DNA from: Roseovarius marisflavi
Lineage (GTDB): Bacteria; Pseudomonadota; Alphaproteobacteria; Rhodobacterales; Rhodobacteraceae
Assembly (NCBI RefSeq): GCF_900142625.1
Contig: NZ_FRBN01000003.1
Span: forward strand, 124,001-188,000
Direction of reading: 5' to 3'
Length of the DNA stretch: 64,000 nucleotides
How positions within the stretch are numbered: position 1 is the first letter of the stretch; each line of letters opens with the position of its first letter. The notes beneath the pieces were generated by a model. It did no database searches and was not told the origin of the DNA. It saw only the letters and a program-made list of their open reading frames with translations. Positions 45,665-54,207 of this stretch are shown here, one piece after another. The position numbers and the translations under genes were made by a program.

Positions 45665-46798
45665 ATGACAAAAGACACAAGCCTGCGCCTGATCGGCGAA
45701 ATGCCTGCACGGCTCTGGGGGCTTGAGCTGCATGAATGGCAGCGCCGCGCCTGGCAAAAGGCCGGTGCGGCCTCGGCCGATGACCCGGCGGCGCGGCTTT
45801 TGGTTGGCGTCGAATGGGTTCTGTCGCCGGCCTTGCAGCGCGCGTTTTTGGCCACACCGGGCGCGGCCCTTGTTGTGCCCGACCGCAACGGCGGCGCGCC
45901 ACGTCTGGCCGCGTTGCACCTGTCCGAAGGCGCGACGCCTGCGGATTTCGAAGCGTTGATCGGACAGGGCGACCCCGATTTGGACGCCCTGCGCGCGGCG
46001 GGTTTTACCACCGGCGATGCCGACGATTTCGCCGGGGCCTATGACGAGGTGCTGCGCAAACGCGAGGCGCCTTATGCGCTCTCGATGCGCAGTGAGACCC
46101 CGCGCAGCATCGAAAAGCGCCTGTTCAAAGGGTCCTACAAGGGTGTCACCGATCTGGTGACCAAATACGCCTGGCCCTGGCCTGCCTTTCACGCCACCCG
46201 CGCCGCCGCAAACCTGCATATTTCGCCCAACACCGTGACCACGGTCAGCCTTGTGATGGTCTTTGCCGCGCTTTGGTTCTTTTGGGAGGGGCACTGGGCG
46301 CTTGGCATCATTTCGGCCTGGATCATGACCTTTCTGGATACGGTCGATGGCAAGCTGGCGCGCACCACCATGAGCTATTCCAAATGGGGTGACCTTTATG
46401 ATCACCTGATCGACCTTATCCATCCGCCATTCTGGTATTGGGCAATATGGGTCGGGCTGCAACAGGCCGCCGACGGCCCGAGCGCGTTCATGCTGGATGC
46501 TTCGCTGGCGGTGCTGGTGATCGGCTATGTGCTCAACCGGGTGCAGGAGGGGGCCTTTATCGGTCTTTTTGGCTTTCACATCCATGTCTGGGAGCGGATC
46601 GATTCCATCGCCCGCGAAATCACCGCGCGACGCAATCCCAACATGCTGATCTTCATGCTGTTTGTCATGCTCGGCGCGCCGGGCTGGGGCTTTGTCGCCA
46701 TGGGCGTCTGGACGCTGTTTTGGCTGATCTTTCATCAGGTCCGGCTGTTTCAGGCCTGGCGGCAACCCGCCAAGCCGACCTCCTGGATGGCGGGCTGA
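45665..46798 (+). CDS. CDP-alcohol phosphotransferase with a degenerate N-terminal NTP-transferase-like domain
   Basis: 377 aa. Residues of about 175-360 form the membrane CDP-alcohol phosphatidyltransferase domain. All catalytic residues are present: D225, D228-G-x2-A232-R233-x8-G242-x3-D246-x3-D250. Residues 1-150 resemble an NTP-transferase fold (ARLWGLELHEWQRRAWQKAG) but lack the nucleotide loop and so are probably structural. It would move a phospho-alcohol from a CDP-linked donor to an acceptor alcohol. In this context: ceramide with CDP-head group, or head group with CDP-ceramide. Compare bifunctional inositol-phosphate cytidylyltransferase/DIPP synthase for the layout. Confidence 0.88.
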   Translation: MTKDTSLRLIGEMPARLWGLELHEWQRRAWQKAGAASADDPAARLLVGVEWVLSPALQRAFLATPGAALVVPDRNGGAPRLAALHLSEGATPADFEALIGQGDPDLDALRAAGFTTGDADDFAGAYDEVLRKREAPYALSMRSETPRSIEKRLFKGSYKGVTDLVTKYAWPWPAFHATRAAANLHISPNTVTTVSLVMVFAALWFFWEGHWALGIISAWIMTFLDTVDGKLARTTMSYSKWGDLYDHLIDLIHPPFWYWAIWVGLQQAADGPSAFMLDASLAVLVIGYVLNRVQEGAFIGLFGFHIHVWERIDSIAREITARRNPNMLIFMLFVMLGAPGWGFVAMGVWTLFWLIFHQVRLFQAWRQPAKPTSWMAG

Positions 46799-46804
46799 TC
46801 CGGG

Positions 46805-47494
46805 ATGGCGGGTACGGCACTCTTTGATCTCGATCGCACGATCACGCGCGCACCGACCTGGACGTGGTTTCTGATCCATGTGAACGGTCGGCGGCCCCGG
46901 TTTGCCGGTCAATTCGCCCTGATCGCCCTGCGCATGATCGCCTATAAACTGCGCCTTGTGCCGCGCACGTCGATCAAGGCTGCCGGGCTGCGCAGCCTGT
47001 CCGGGCATAGCCGTGCCGAGTTGCAGGCCAAGGCCGATACATTTGTCGCAGGCGTGCTTGCCAGCGGTCTGCGCCCCGGCGCCGAGGCCGCTATCAAGGC
47101 GCACAAGGCGCGTGGCGACCGGCTGGTTCTGGTCACGGCTGCTGTCGATGTGGTGGCCGAGCCGCTGGCGCGCGCGCTCGGGTTTGACGATGTGATCTGC
47201 ACGCGCCTTATCTGGCCTGCGGGTGGTCGCGGGCCGGTGCTGGACGGCGAAAATTGCTATGGTGCGGAAAAACTGCGCCGCATCGCCGATCTTCAGGCCG
47301 AGCGCCCCTTCAGCCAGCCGACCTATGCCTATAGCGATCACGTCTCGGACCTTGAATTTTTGCGCGAGGCGGATCACGGTATCGCGGTAAACCCATCCAA
47401 GCGCCTGCGGCGCGCCGCATCGGAACATGGTCTTGAAATCGTCGATTTCGAAGCCTCTATTTCTTATTCTTACAGACTGGAGCCATCCCAATGA
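46805..47494 (+). CDS. HAD-family (subfamily IB) phosphatase
   Basis: 229 aa. HAD motif I D8-L-D10-R-T is followed by helical cap sequence; motif II LVTAAVDVVAEPLA; motif III Lys in GAEKLRRI; motif IV YSDHVSDLEFL. This is the phosphoserine-phosphatase-like IB group. In head-group synthesis it could remove a phosphate from a phospho-lipid intermediate (as in PG-phosphate to PG). It starts 6 bp after the CDP-alcohol phosphotransferase and overlaps the next gene by 4 bp. Confidence 0.82.
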   Translation: MAGTALFDLDRTITRAPTWTWFLIHVNGRRPRFAGQFALIALRMIAYKLRLVPRTSIKAAGLRSLSGHSRAELQAKADTFVAGVLASGLRPGAEAAIKAHKARGDRLVLVTAAVDVVAEPLARALGFDDVICTRLIWPAGGRGPVLDGENCYGAEKLRRIADLQAERPFSQPTYAYSDHVSDLEFLREADHGIAVNPSKRLRRAASEHGLEIVDFEASISYSYRLEPSQ

Positions 47495-48219
47495 AAGCCA
47501 TCATCCTAAGCGCCGGTCGCGGGTCTCGTCTTCTGCCTCTGACGGAAACACGCCCCAAGTGCCTTCTGGCCATTGGCGATACCACCATCCTTGGCCGTCA
47601 GTTGGACACGCTTGAGGCCGGCGGGGTGACCGAGGTTGTGGTGGTTACCGGCTTTATGGCGGCTCTGGTCGAGGAAGAGGTCGCCAAACGCAGCGGTCCG
47701 ATGACGGTCAGCACCTTCTATAACCCATTCTACCAGATCGCCGATAACCTCGCGAGCTGCTGGATGGTGCGCGACTTTATGGATAGTGACTTTCTGCTGA
47801 TCAATGGCGACACCCTGTTTGAGGCGCAGTTGCTGAAAGGCGTTCTCTCAAGCCCGCATGTCCTGCCGGTTCAGGTGACGATTGACCGCAAGGATGCCTA
47901 TGATTCCGACGACATGAAGGTGCAGCTTGACGGCACCCGCCTGGCCGCCATTGGCAAGGCGCTGCCTGCCGAAAAGGCCGATGCCGAATCCATCGGCATG
48001 CTGCGCTTTACCGGCGAGGGGCCGGCCATCTACCGCGCCAAGCTTGAACAGATGATGCGCACGCCCGAAGGCGTGTCCAACTGGTTTCTCAAGGCGATTG
48101 ACGCGATTGCCAATACCACCGGTCAGGTCGGTACGTTTTCGATCGAAGGCAAGCGCTGGAACGAGGTTGACACCGTTGAGGATTATGAGGGCATCGACGC
48201 GCATTTCCGACAGTCCTGA
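47491..48219 (+). CDS. Sugar-phosphate/choline-phosphate-type nucleotidyltransferase
   Basis: 242 aa with the GT-A nucleotidyltransferase loop LSAGRGSRLLPLTETRPKCL (residues 6-25) and a metal site LLINGDTLF. The YNPFYQIADNLASCWMVRDF stretch is typical of LicC-like/phosphocholine or sugar-1-phosphate cytidylyltransferases. It could supply a CDP- or other NDP-activated head group. It overlaps the HAD gene by 4 bp. Second NTP-transferase of the cluster (see 44335); this one keeps the complete catalytic loop. Confidence 0.85.
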   Translation: MKAIILSAGRGSRLLPLTETRPKCLLAIGDTTILGRQLDTLEAGGVTEVVVVTGFMAALVEEEVAKRSGPMTVSTFYNPFYQIADNLASCWMVRDFMDSDFLLINGDTLFEAQLLKGVLSSPHVLPVQVTIDRKDAYDSDDMKVQLDGTRLAAIGKALPAEKADAESIGMLRFTGEGPAIYRAKLEQMMRTPEGVSNWFLKAIDAIANTTGQVGTFSIEGKRWNEVDTVEDYEGIDAHFRQS

Positions 48220-48333
48220 TCCTGGCGGATCTCAAGGGTGAGGCGCCACAGCCCCGGGATGAAGGTCGCGAGGTTGTGGTTTCCAACGCCGAGGTCATGC
48301 TGATATACCTCACCAAAAGCAGAGGATCTGAGT

Positions 48334-48972
48334 ATGGCATCTACACTGGCCCGGGCGCGCGGCGCTGCATGTCTTTTGGGCGTGGCCCTTGTCGGCCTGA
48401 TCTTTTCCGCCCCTGCTGTGCAGGCGCAAGATCAGGCGATCACGGTCGATCCGGCCGCCGAAGAGGCCACCGCGCCGCGCGGCACCAACCTGTCGTTTGG
48501 CGGGATCAAGGTGTCGGCGGATTTGCCGTTGCAGGTGATATCCGACGAATTGGAAATGGATCAGAATGTCAACACCGCCGTCTTTGTGGGCAATGTCAAT
48601 GTCGAGCAGGGCGATCTGACACTCAAGTCAGCGCGGGTGCTGGTCGAATACGGCATGATTGAGGGCGCATCCAGGCCCAATCAGATCATACGCCTGACCG
48701 CCAGCGGTGGCGTCACGATGACAAGCCCGAGCGAGACCGCCGAAGCCGCCCAGGCGGTCTATACGATCGCCACGCGCGAAATCTTGATGACCGGTGACGT
48801 GCTTGTCACGCAGGGGCTGAACACGGTGTCGGGTGAGCGCATGGTGGTCTATCTTGATGAGGGAACGGCCGTGATGCAGGGCAGGGTCCGCACCTTCATC
48901 AACAATAATGCCCCCGAAAATCCAAAGCCGACCGTAGCTGCTCCCGGACCGGCCAAGGAGGCCGGTCAATGA
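48334..48972 (+). CDS. LptA-like (OstA-domain) periplasmic bridge protein
   Basis: 212 aa. A signal peptide (about 1-33, ending APAVQA) is followed by an OstA/LptA beta-jellyroll: LPLQVISDELEMDQNVNTAV, FVGNVNVEQGDLTLKSARVL and later VLVTQGLNTVSGERMVVYLD. LptA proteins form filaments that carry lipid across the periplasm from LptBFGC to LptD. The C-terminal 20 residues are Pro/Ala-rich. Overlaps lptB-like gene by 4 bp. Given its place among sphingolipid genes it may bridge a sphingolipid rather than LPS. Confidence 0.85.
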   Translation: MASTLARARGAACLLGVALVGLIFSAPAVQAQDQAITVDPAAEEATAPRGTNLSFGGIKVSADLPLQVISDELEMDQNVNTAVFVGNVNVEQGDLTLKSARVLVEYGMIEGASRPNQIIRLTASGGVTMTSPSETAEAAQAVYTIATREILMTGDVLVTQGLNTVSGERMVVYLDEGTAVMQGRVRTFINNNAPENPKPTVAAPGPAKEAGQ

Positions 48973-49727
48973 CGCCAAAAGAATTCGGCGGCACACAGGG
49001 ATCGGACGGTTTGCGGGTGATCAGCCTGCGCAAGAGTTTCAAGCGTCGGATGGTGATCCGCGATCTCAGCCTTGAGTTGCACCGCGGCGAGGTCGTGGCG
49101 CTGCTCGGTCCGAACGGCTGTGGCAAGTCAACCTGCTTTTACATGATCGCCGGTCTGCTTGCGCCCGACGGCGGACAGGTGAAAATCGATGGAACAGACC
49201 TGATCGGGCTGCCGATGGATCAACGGGCACGGCTTGGGCTGGTCTATCTGCCTCAGGATGTGTCGATCTTTCGCGGGCTCAATGTCGAGGACAATATCCT
49301 GACCATCCTCGAAATCATTCAGCCCGATGCAAAGGCGCGGCGCGAAAAGCTTGAGGAATTGCTGTCGGATCTGTCCATCGCCCATCTGCGCCATGCGCCC
49401 GCCCTGTCATTGTCGGGCGGCGAGCGGCGCCGGGTCGAGATTGCCCGTTGTCTGGCCGCCGATCCGAAGTACCTGTTGCTGGACGAACCCTTTGCCGGGG
49501 TCGATCCGATTGCCGTCGGTGAAATACGCGCCATCGTTGCAGATCTGAAGCAACGCGGCATCGGCGTGCTGATCACCGATCACAATGTGCGCGAAACCCT
49601 CGAAATCGTTGATCGCGCCTATATCCTGCATGATGGCGGCGTTCTGATGAGTGGCACCCCGGATGAGGTCGTGCGCGACGAAAATGTGCGCCGGGTTTAT
49701 CTTGGCGAGGATTTTAAGATTTTCTGA
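48969..49727 (+). CDS. LptB-like ABC ATPase
   Basis: 252 aa. Walker A is GPNGCGKST, the signature ALSLSGGERRRVEIA, Walker B YLLLDEPFAGVDPIAV, and switch-His ITDHNVRETLEI; the whole pattern matches LptB closely, including LPQDVSIFRGLNVEDNI. It would energise the LptF/LptG-like permease pair encoded at 40285-42520. No LptC-like gene is found beside it, where lptC-lptA-lptB order is usual for LPS export. Confidence 0.9.
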   Translation: MTPKEFGGTQGSDGLRVISLRKSFKRRMVIRDLSLELHRGEVVALLGPNGCGKSTCFYMIAGLLAPDGGQVKIDGTDLIGLPMDQRARLGLVYLPQDVSIFRGLNVEDNILTILEIIQPDAKARREKLEELLSDLSIAHLRHAPALSLSGGERRRVEIARCLAADPKYLLLDEPFAGVDPIAVGEIRAIVADLKQRGIGVLITDHNVRETLEIVDRAYILHDGGVLMSGTPDEVVRDENVRRVYLGEDFKIF

Positions 49728-49768
49728 CACTCACCGCAGCGTCACGCGGCCTGCCGCAGCGCAGCACA

Positions 49769-49797
49769 TTGAAGTTTTTCACACCACGCTGTATTGT
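49769..49797 (+). promoter_or_regulatory. Candidate promoter for the hydroxylase gene
   Basis: TTGAAG (49769-49774) and TATTGT (49792-49797) with 17-bp spacing lie in the 158-bp gap after the lptB-like gene, about 90 bp upstream of the hydroxylase start. Fair sigma70-type match; no independent support. Confidence 0.35.
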
Positions 49798-49885
49798 CGG
49801 CCCGGCCTAAAGGATTTACCAAAAATAAAAGCAACCTGCCGCATACTCCAGCGGCGCTATGGTTCAGTTCAGAGGAAATACGCCG

Positions 49886-50698
49886 ATGACCAGCGTCAAC
49901 GACCCGCAACCCGTCAAGCCCAAGACGCTAAACCGGCCGGTCCGTAAATTCGTCAAGCGCCGGGGCAAAAAGCTGATGCGGTGGGCGGCCAAGTTTCAAA
50001 GCAAGCAAAGTATCGTTCCCGACACGCCATTTATCGACAATAGCCATTTCCCCTTTCTGTCCGAGTTCGAGGACAAATGGGAGGTGATGCGCGACGAGGT
50101 TCTTGAGATCCTCAAGAATCGCGAAGATATTCCGGGCTTTGAAGAGGTCTCGCCGGATCAGTACCGTATCGCGCAGGCCCGCCAGTGGAAAACCTTTGTC
50201 CTTTATGGATTTGGTCAGCAATTGCCCAAGAATTGCAGCAAGGCCCCGGTCACGACCGAGGTTCTCAGCCGGGTGCCGTATGTGCAGACTGCGTGGTTTT
50301 CGATTCTGGCGCCGGGGTATCATATCCCCGCCCATACCGGTGTGACCAAGGGGATCGTGCGCGCCCATCTGGGCCTGATCATCCCCAAGGACCGCGAAAA
50401 ATGCCGCATTCGGGTGCAGGATCAGATCATGGCATGGGAGACCGGCAAGGTCTTTGCCTTTGATGATACCTTTGAGCATGAGGTCTGGAATGACACCGAC
50501 GAAGAGCGGGTGATTTTGTTGTTTGATTTCGATCGGCCAATGCGGTGGCGTGGTCGGATGCTTAACAATCTGATGCTCTGGCTGATGAAATTTACGGCGT
50601 TCTATCAGGAGCCCAAGAAGAACCTCGCCGATTTCGAGGATCGCTTCGAGGCCGCCGCGCGCCGGGCGGATGCCAATCTTGAAAAACTGAGCGACTAG
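49886..50698 (+). CDS. Aspartyl/asparaginyl beta-hydroxylase-family (LpxO-like) lipid hydroxylase
   Basis: 270 aa Fe(II)/2-oxoglutarate dioxygenase. The 2-His iron site of the family is seen in GYHIPAHTG and FAFDDTFEHEVWN, with the 2-oxoglutarate-binding Arg in GIVRAHLGL and the RVILLFDFDRP block. Relatives hydroxylate acyl chains of lipid A (LpxO) or ornithine lipids (OlsE/OlsC). Among sphingolipid genes it probably hydroxylates a ceramide acyl chain or long-chain base. The start at 49886 has AGAGGA 9 bp upstream; an in-frame ATG 27 bp earlier is less supported. Confidence 0.85.
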   Translation: MTSVNDPQPVKPKTLNRPVRKFVKRRGKKLMRWAAKFQSKQSIVPDTPFIDNSHFPFLSEFEDKWEVMRDEVLEILKNREDIPGFEEVSPDQYRIAQARQWKTFVLYGFGQQLPKNCSKAPVTTEVLSRVPYVQTAWFSILAPGYHIPAHTGVTKGIVRAHLGLIIPKDREKCRIRVQDQIMAWETGKVFAFDDTFEHEVWNDTDEERVILLFDFDRPMRWRGRMLNNLMLWLMKFTAFYQEPKKNLADFEDRFEAAARRADANLEKLSD

Positions 50699-51213
50699 CC
50701 GGTCAGCCATTTTCACCCAAGACAGGCGGGGCAGGGGGGCGGCGTTGCTGCACGCGCAGCCCTGACGAGGGCGTGTTTCTGCACCTGCACACTGCGATGA
50801 GCGAATTTTCGCCGGTGGAGTCACGGATCGTGTGTGCGCGCGCCGTGATGAAAGGCAGCAGAGCCCCGTCATATTGGTGTGATCCTGTCGTGCTCCGGGG
50901 GTGTCACCCGGGCCAGGCTGGGGCAATGGAAGTCTTGTCAAGCTAATGATTTGAAAGGTTAAATTTAGTTTACCCGTCGTATGCAGCGCCCTTTGTCGGG
51001 CCGGATTGAAAGCCACAGTCAAGTTTGCCCGCGACCTCTTTGATCCAGGGCTTTCTATTTGGAAAAACAGGGTTTTATGGCAAAACTGTAATACCAATGT
51101 GATGTGCCGTGCGCGCCTAATCATGGCATTGCATCATACCAAGATCGTCGACGGCGAATCTTTTTCCAATCGTCGTGTGATGGCGTCCCATTGAGCAGAA
51201 GCAGAGGTGACTG
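50699..51213. other. 515-bp intergenic region without a gene, upstream of the acyl-ACP synthetase
   Basis: No convincing open frame. A hairpin-forming stretch (CCGGG-GGTGTCA-CCCGG, about 50897-50912) is present, then an AT-richer section with a possible promoter TTGTCA (50935-50940), 18 bp, TTAAAT (50959-50964). Long leader of about 250 nt would follow. It probably contains the promoter of the AasR-reductase-ACP-Spt operon. Confidence 0.4.
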
Positions 51214-52968
51214 ATGTTGAACCCAAGCGTAACCGAAAGCGGTGTGCCGCGTCGTAACGGAAATTTCTCGTCTCTTACCGATGCCCTTGATTATGCAGCG
51301 ACCGGCAATACCGGGCTGAATTTCTATGCGGCGGATGCCTCGCTCATCGCGGCGGTGCCATACTCGGAATTGCGCGTTCAGGCCTTGTCGCTTGCCGGCA
51401 GGCTTGCGGCGGTTTTCCCGCGCTTGTCGCGCATCGGTCTCATTGCCGAGACATCACAGGATTTCATGGTGGCCTTCATGGCCTGCCAATATGCCGGTCT
51501 TGTGCCCGCGCCGCTTTCCCTGCCGGCCGCCTTTGGCGGGCGTGACGCCTATCAGGGGCAGGTCGCGCGCACCGCAAAGACCGCTGATCTGGCCGTGGTC
51601 ATGGCGCCTGATGATCTGTTGGAATTGCTGACAGGCGCGCTTGCGCCGCTTGACATCCCGGTTGTCGCACTGTCCGGCAGTGATCTTCCCGAAGAGACCG
51701 TTGCCCCGGTTGCGCATGGCGCAGGCGACCCGGCCTATATCCAGTTTTCCTCGGGCAGCACCAGCGCGCCCAAAGGCATCTATGCCACTCAGGCCAGTGT
51801 GTCGGCAAATTGCCACGCGATCATCAATGAAGCGCTGCACATGGATGAGACCGACCGTTGTGTGTCCTGGCTGCCGCTCTATCATGACATGGGCCTTGTC
51901 GGCTTTTTCATGGTGCCGCTCTATTCCCAGACTTCTGTCGATTATATTTCGCCCACGTCTTTCGCGCGCCGCCCGACAACATGGCTGAAACTGATCAGCG
52001 AAAACCGTGGCACGATCGTTTACAGCCCCAGCTTTGGCTATGATCTGTGCGCACGCCGTTATCGCGGTGAGCCGCTCGATCTGAGCTCGCTGCGCGTTGC
52101 CGGTATTGGCGGCGACATGGTGCGCGATGATGCGATGATGGCCTTCAGCAATGCCTTCGAGGCCAGCGGGTTCAGGCAAACCGCGCTGGTGCCAAGCTAT
52201 GGCCTTGCCGAAACCACCCTTGGTGTGGCCTTTGCCCCGCTTGGCGTTGGCCTGCGCCGTGATCGGGTTGATACCGGGCGCATGCAGACGTCGGGCCGTG
52301 CCGTGCCCGCGTCGGACCTGTCAAAACCCGGTCAGGTGCGTACCTTTATTGCCTGCGGCAAGCCGATGGCCTCGCTTGATCTTCGCATCGTCGATGAGAC
52401 CGGCGAAAACCTCGAGGATCGCAAGATCGGCCAGATCATCCTGAGGGGCCCCAGTGTCGCAGCCGGGTATTTCCGTGCTGAAGAAGACGCGCTGACCCCG
52501 CTGACGGACGCGGATGGCTGGTTGGAAACCGGCGATCTCGGCTATTGGCTTGATGGCGAAGTGGTGATCACCGGGCGCTCCAAGGACCTGATCCTTTGGA
52601 ATGGCCGCAACATCTGGCCGCAGGATATCGAATGGGTTGCCCAGCAGACCGGCGGCAAGAACATCTCGGGCGCAGGCGCGTTTGAAATCAACGAAACCGA
52701 TGGCGGCACCCGTATCGTTCTTCTGGCGGAATGCTGGTCGCGCGACGAAGAGGTGCGCGAGCAGCTTTTGCATGACATCATGGCGGCCACACGCAAGACC
52801 ACCGGCGCGCCGGTCTCGGTTGAACTGGTTGGTGTCCGCTCGTTGCCGATGACCAGCTCGGGCAAGCTTAGCCGGGCCGGTGCCCGCGCGCGGTATCTTG
52901 CCGGCGGCTATAACTCTGCCCCGGTAGAAGAGCCGGTCGCCGTTACCGCTCCGGTTCGCGGTGCCTGA
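51214..52968 (+). CDS. Fatty acyl-AMP ligase / acyl-ACP synthetase for sphingolipid synthesis
   Basis: 584 aa ANL-superfamily enzyme of the fatty-acyl-AMP-ligase type: P-loop-like AYIQFSSGSTSAPKG, LPLYHDMGLVGFFMVPLYSQ, A5 motif YGLAETTLG, A7 GDLGYW, and catalytic Lys in SSGKLSRAG near residue 560. It is likely to load a fatty acid onto the ACP encoded downstream, giving the acyl donor for serine palmitoyltransferase (the Caulobacter AasR role). RBS AGAGGTGA precedes the ATG. It overlaps the reductase by 8 bp. Confidence 0.85.
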   Translation: MLNPSVTESGVPRRNGNFSSLTDALDYAATGNTGLNFYAADASLIAAVPYSELRVQALSLAGRLAAVFPRLSRIGLIAETSQDFMVAFMACQYAGLVPAPLSLPAAFGGRDAYQGQVARTAKTADLAVVMAPDDLLELLTGALAPLDIPVVALSGSDLPEETVAPVAHGAGDPAYIQFSSGSTSAPKGIYATQASVSANCHAIINEALHMDETDRCVSWLPLYHDMGLVGFFMVPLYSQTSVDYISPTSFARRPTTWLKLISENRGTIVYSPSFGYDLCARRYRGEPLDLSSLRVAGIGGDMVRDDAMMAFSNAFEASGFRQTALVPSYGLAETTLGVAFAPLGVGLRRDRVDTGRMQTSGRAVPASDLSKPGQVRTFIACGKPMASLDLRIVDETGENLEDRKIGQIILRGPSVAAGYFRAEEDALTPLTDADGWLETGDLGYWLDGEVVITGRSKDLILWNGRNIWPQDIEWVAQQTGGKNISGAGAFEINETDGGTRIVLLAECWSRDEEVREQLLHDIMAATRKTTGAPVSVELVGVRSLPMTSSGKLSRAGARARYLAGGYNSAPVEEPVAVTAPVRGA

Positions 52969-53962
52969 TCAAACCGGCGCGGCGGGCCAGTTATCACAGA
53001 CCAAAATTGCGCTGACGGGAGCGACGGGCTTTGTCGGGCGCACTCTTCTGGATCAGCTTGCAGCAGCGCAGGTGCCGGTTACGGCGCTTGCGCGCGCGCG
53101 TTCGGGTCGTGACCTGACGGATGGCGCCAACCTGCGTTGGGTCACCGGCGAGATGCATCAGCCCGACACGCTGGCAGAGTTCGTTGCAGGGGCCGATGTG
53201 GTGATCCATTGCGCCGGGGCCACCAAGGCGCTTGATGCCGAGGCATTCCACCGGGTCAACGCCACCGCCACACAGACCCTTGTGCGCGCCGCAGCGCAGG
53301 CCGGTGTCGGCCATTTCATCCTGATGTCGTCTTTGGCGGCCTCGCGCCCCGGGGTCTCGGATTACGCAGCCTCCAAGGCCGCCGGCGAACAGCTTGCGCT
53401 TGGCGAGGCTGGCGATATGGCCGTTACCACGGTGCGTGCGCCCGCGGTCATCGGCCCCGGAGATCAGGCAACGGCGCCGCTTTTCTCGCTTATCGCCCGA
53501 GGCTGGATGCCCGTTTTAGGCGGAAAAGCGCGCGCCGCCCGATTTTCCGTGATCGACGTCCAGGACCTTGCGACCCTGCTGATCGATCTCGCCGGGCCTG
53601 CGTCGACGGGGCTGAAGGGCAAGACATTCGCCCCCTACGGCCACCACAGTCTTGGCTGGTCGGATATGGCTGCCAGCGGCGCGCGGGTAACTGGCCGTAA
53701 AATACGCGAAATTCCCCTGCCCATGCCGATTGCGACGCTGGTCGGGCAGGGCGCTGATCTTGCGGCACGCATGACCGGGACGGCGCAGGTTTTTTCCTCT
53801 GGCAAGGTGCGTGAAATGCGCGCCGGCGACTGGATCGGGGATACGCCACTTGTAACAGTAACACCGCTCGATGTTACAATGCGGCGTTGCCTTAATCCGT
53901 TTCTGAGGCTAGGGAATGCGACAAACCAAGTCGTAGCAGACAACGACCGGAGGCAAGAATGA
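52961..53962 (+). CDS. NAD(P)-dependent epimerase-type SDR, probable 3-ketoceramide/ketosphinganine reductase (CerR-like)
   Basis: 333 aa extended-SDR. The cofactor loop is ALTGATGFVGRTL (G-x-x-G-x-x-G), and the catalytic region is MSSLAASRPGVSDYAASKAAG with Y-x3-K intact (YAASK). A NAD-epimerase annotation would be usual, but between acyl-ACP synthetase, ACP and Spt it matches the reductase of bacterial ceramide synthesis, which reduces the 3-keto group. The start is GTG at 52961. No signal peptide is seen; the Caulobacter reductase, as I recall, was reported in the periplasm. Overlaps ACP start by 4 bp. Confidence 0.82.
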   Translation: MPDQTGAAGQLSQTKIALTGATGFVGRTLLDQLAAAQVPVTALARARSGRDLTDGANLRWVTGEMHQPDTLAEFVAGADVVIHCAGATKALDAEAFHRVNATATQTLVRAAAQAGVGHFILMSSLAASRPGVSDYAASKAAGEQLALGEAGDMAVTTVRAPAVIGPGDQATAPLFSLIARGWMPVLGGKARAARFSVIDVQDLATLLIDLAGPASTGLKGKTFAPYGHHSLGWSDMAASGARVTGRKIREIPLPMPIATLVGQGADLAARMTGTAQVFSSGKVREMRAGDWIGDTPLVTVTPLDVTMRRCLNPFLRLGNATNQVVADNDRRQE

Positions 53963-54207
53963 ACCAGATGACCGAAACCATGTTCGACCAGATTTGTGGC
54001 ATCCTGCGGGCCCATACCAAGGTCGAGACCAAGATCGAGCCCGAAACCCTGATCGGGGCTGATCTTGCCATCGATTCCGTTGAGATGTTTGATCTCGTGA
54101 TGGAGATCGAAGAGCAATATGATATCAGCTTTCCGCTGGAAGAAGCTTCTGATATTGATACCGTCCAATCCCTGGTCACAGCGATCGAGCGCATTACAAA
54201 TGTTTGA
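53959..54207 (+). CDS. Dedicated acyl carrier protein
   Basis: 82 aa acidic ACP with the phosphopantetheine site GADLAIDSVEMFDLVMEIEE, Ser40 being the carrier serine. It lies between the reductase and Spt, overlapping both (4 and 8 bp), which suggests it carries the fatty acyl chain for serine condensation (AcpR role). Gene size and position equal those of the sphingolipid ACP in Caulobacter. Confidence 0.9.
   Translation: MNQMTETMFDQICGILRAHTKVETKIEPETLIGADLAIDSVEMFDLVMEIEEQYDISFPLEEASDIDTVQSLVTAIERITNV

Noticed and set aside
45584-47491. Upstream part of the long minus-strand frame that ends in the HIT gene
   Set aside because: Antisense to the CDP-alcohol phosphotransferase and HAD genes; only the last 149 codons have a protein-family match and a start with an RBS.
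50740-50915. Hairpins in the 515-bp gap as a possible small RNA or riboswitch
   Set aside because: The stems are short, no known riboswitch core is recognised, and high GC gives many such hairpins by chance.
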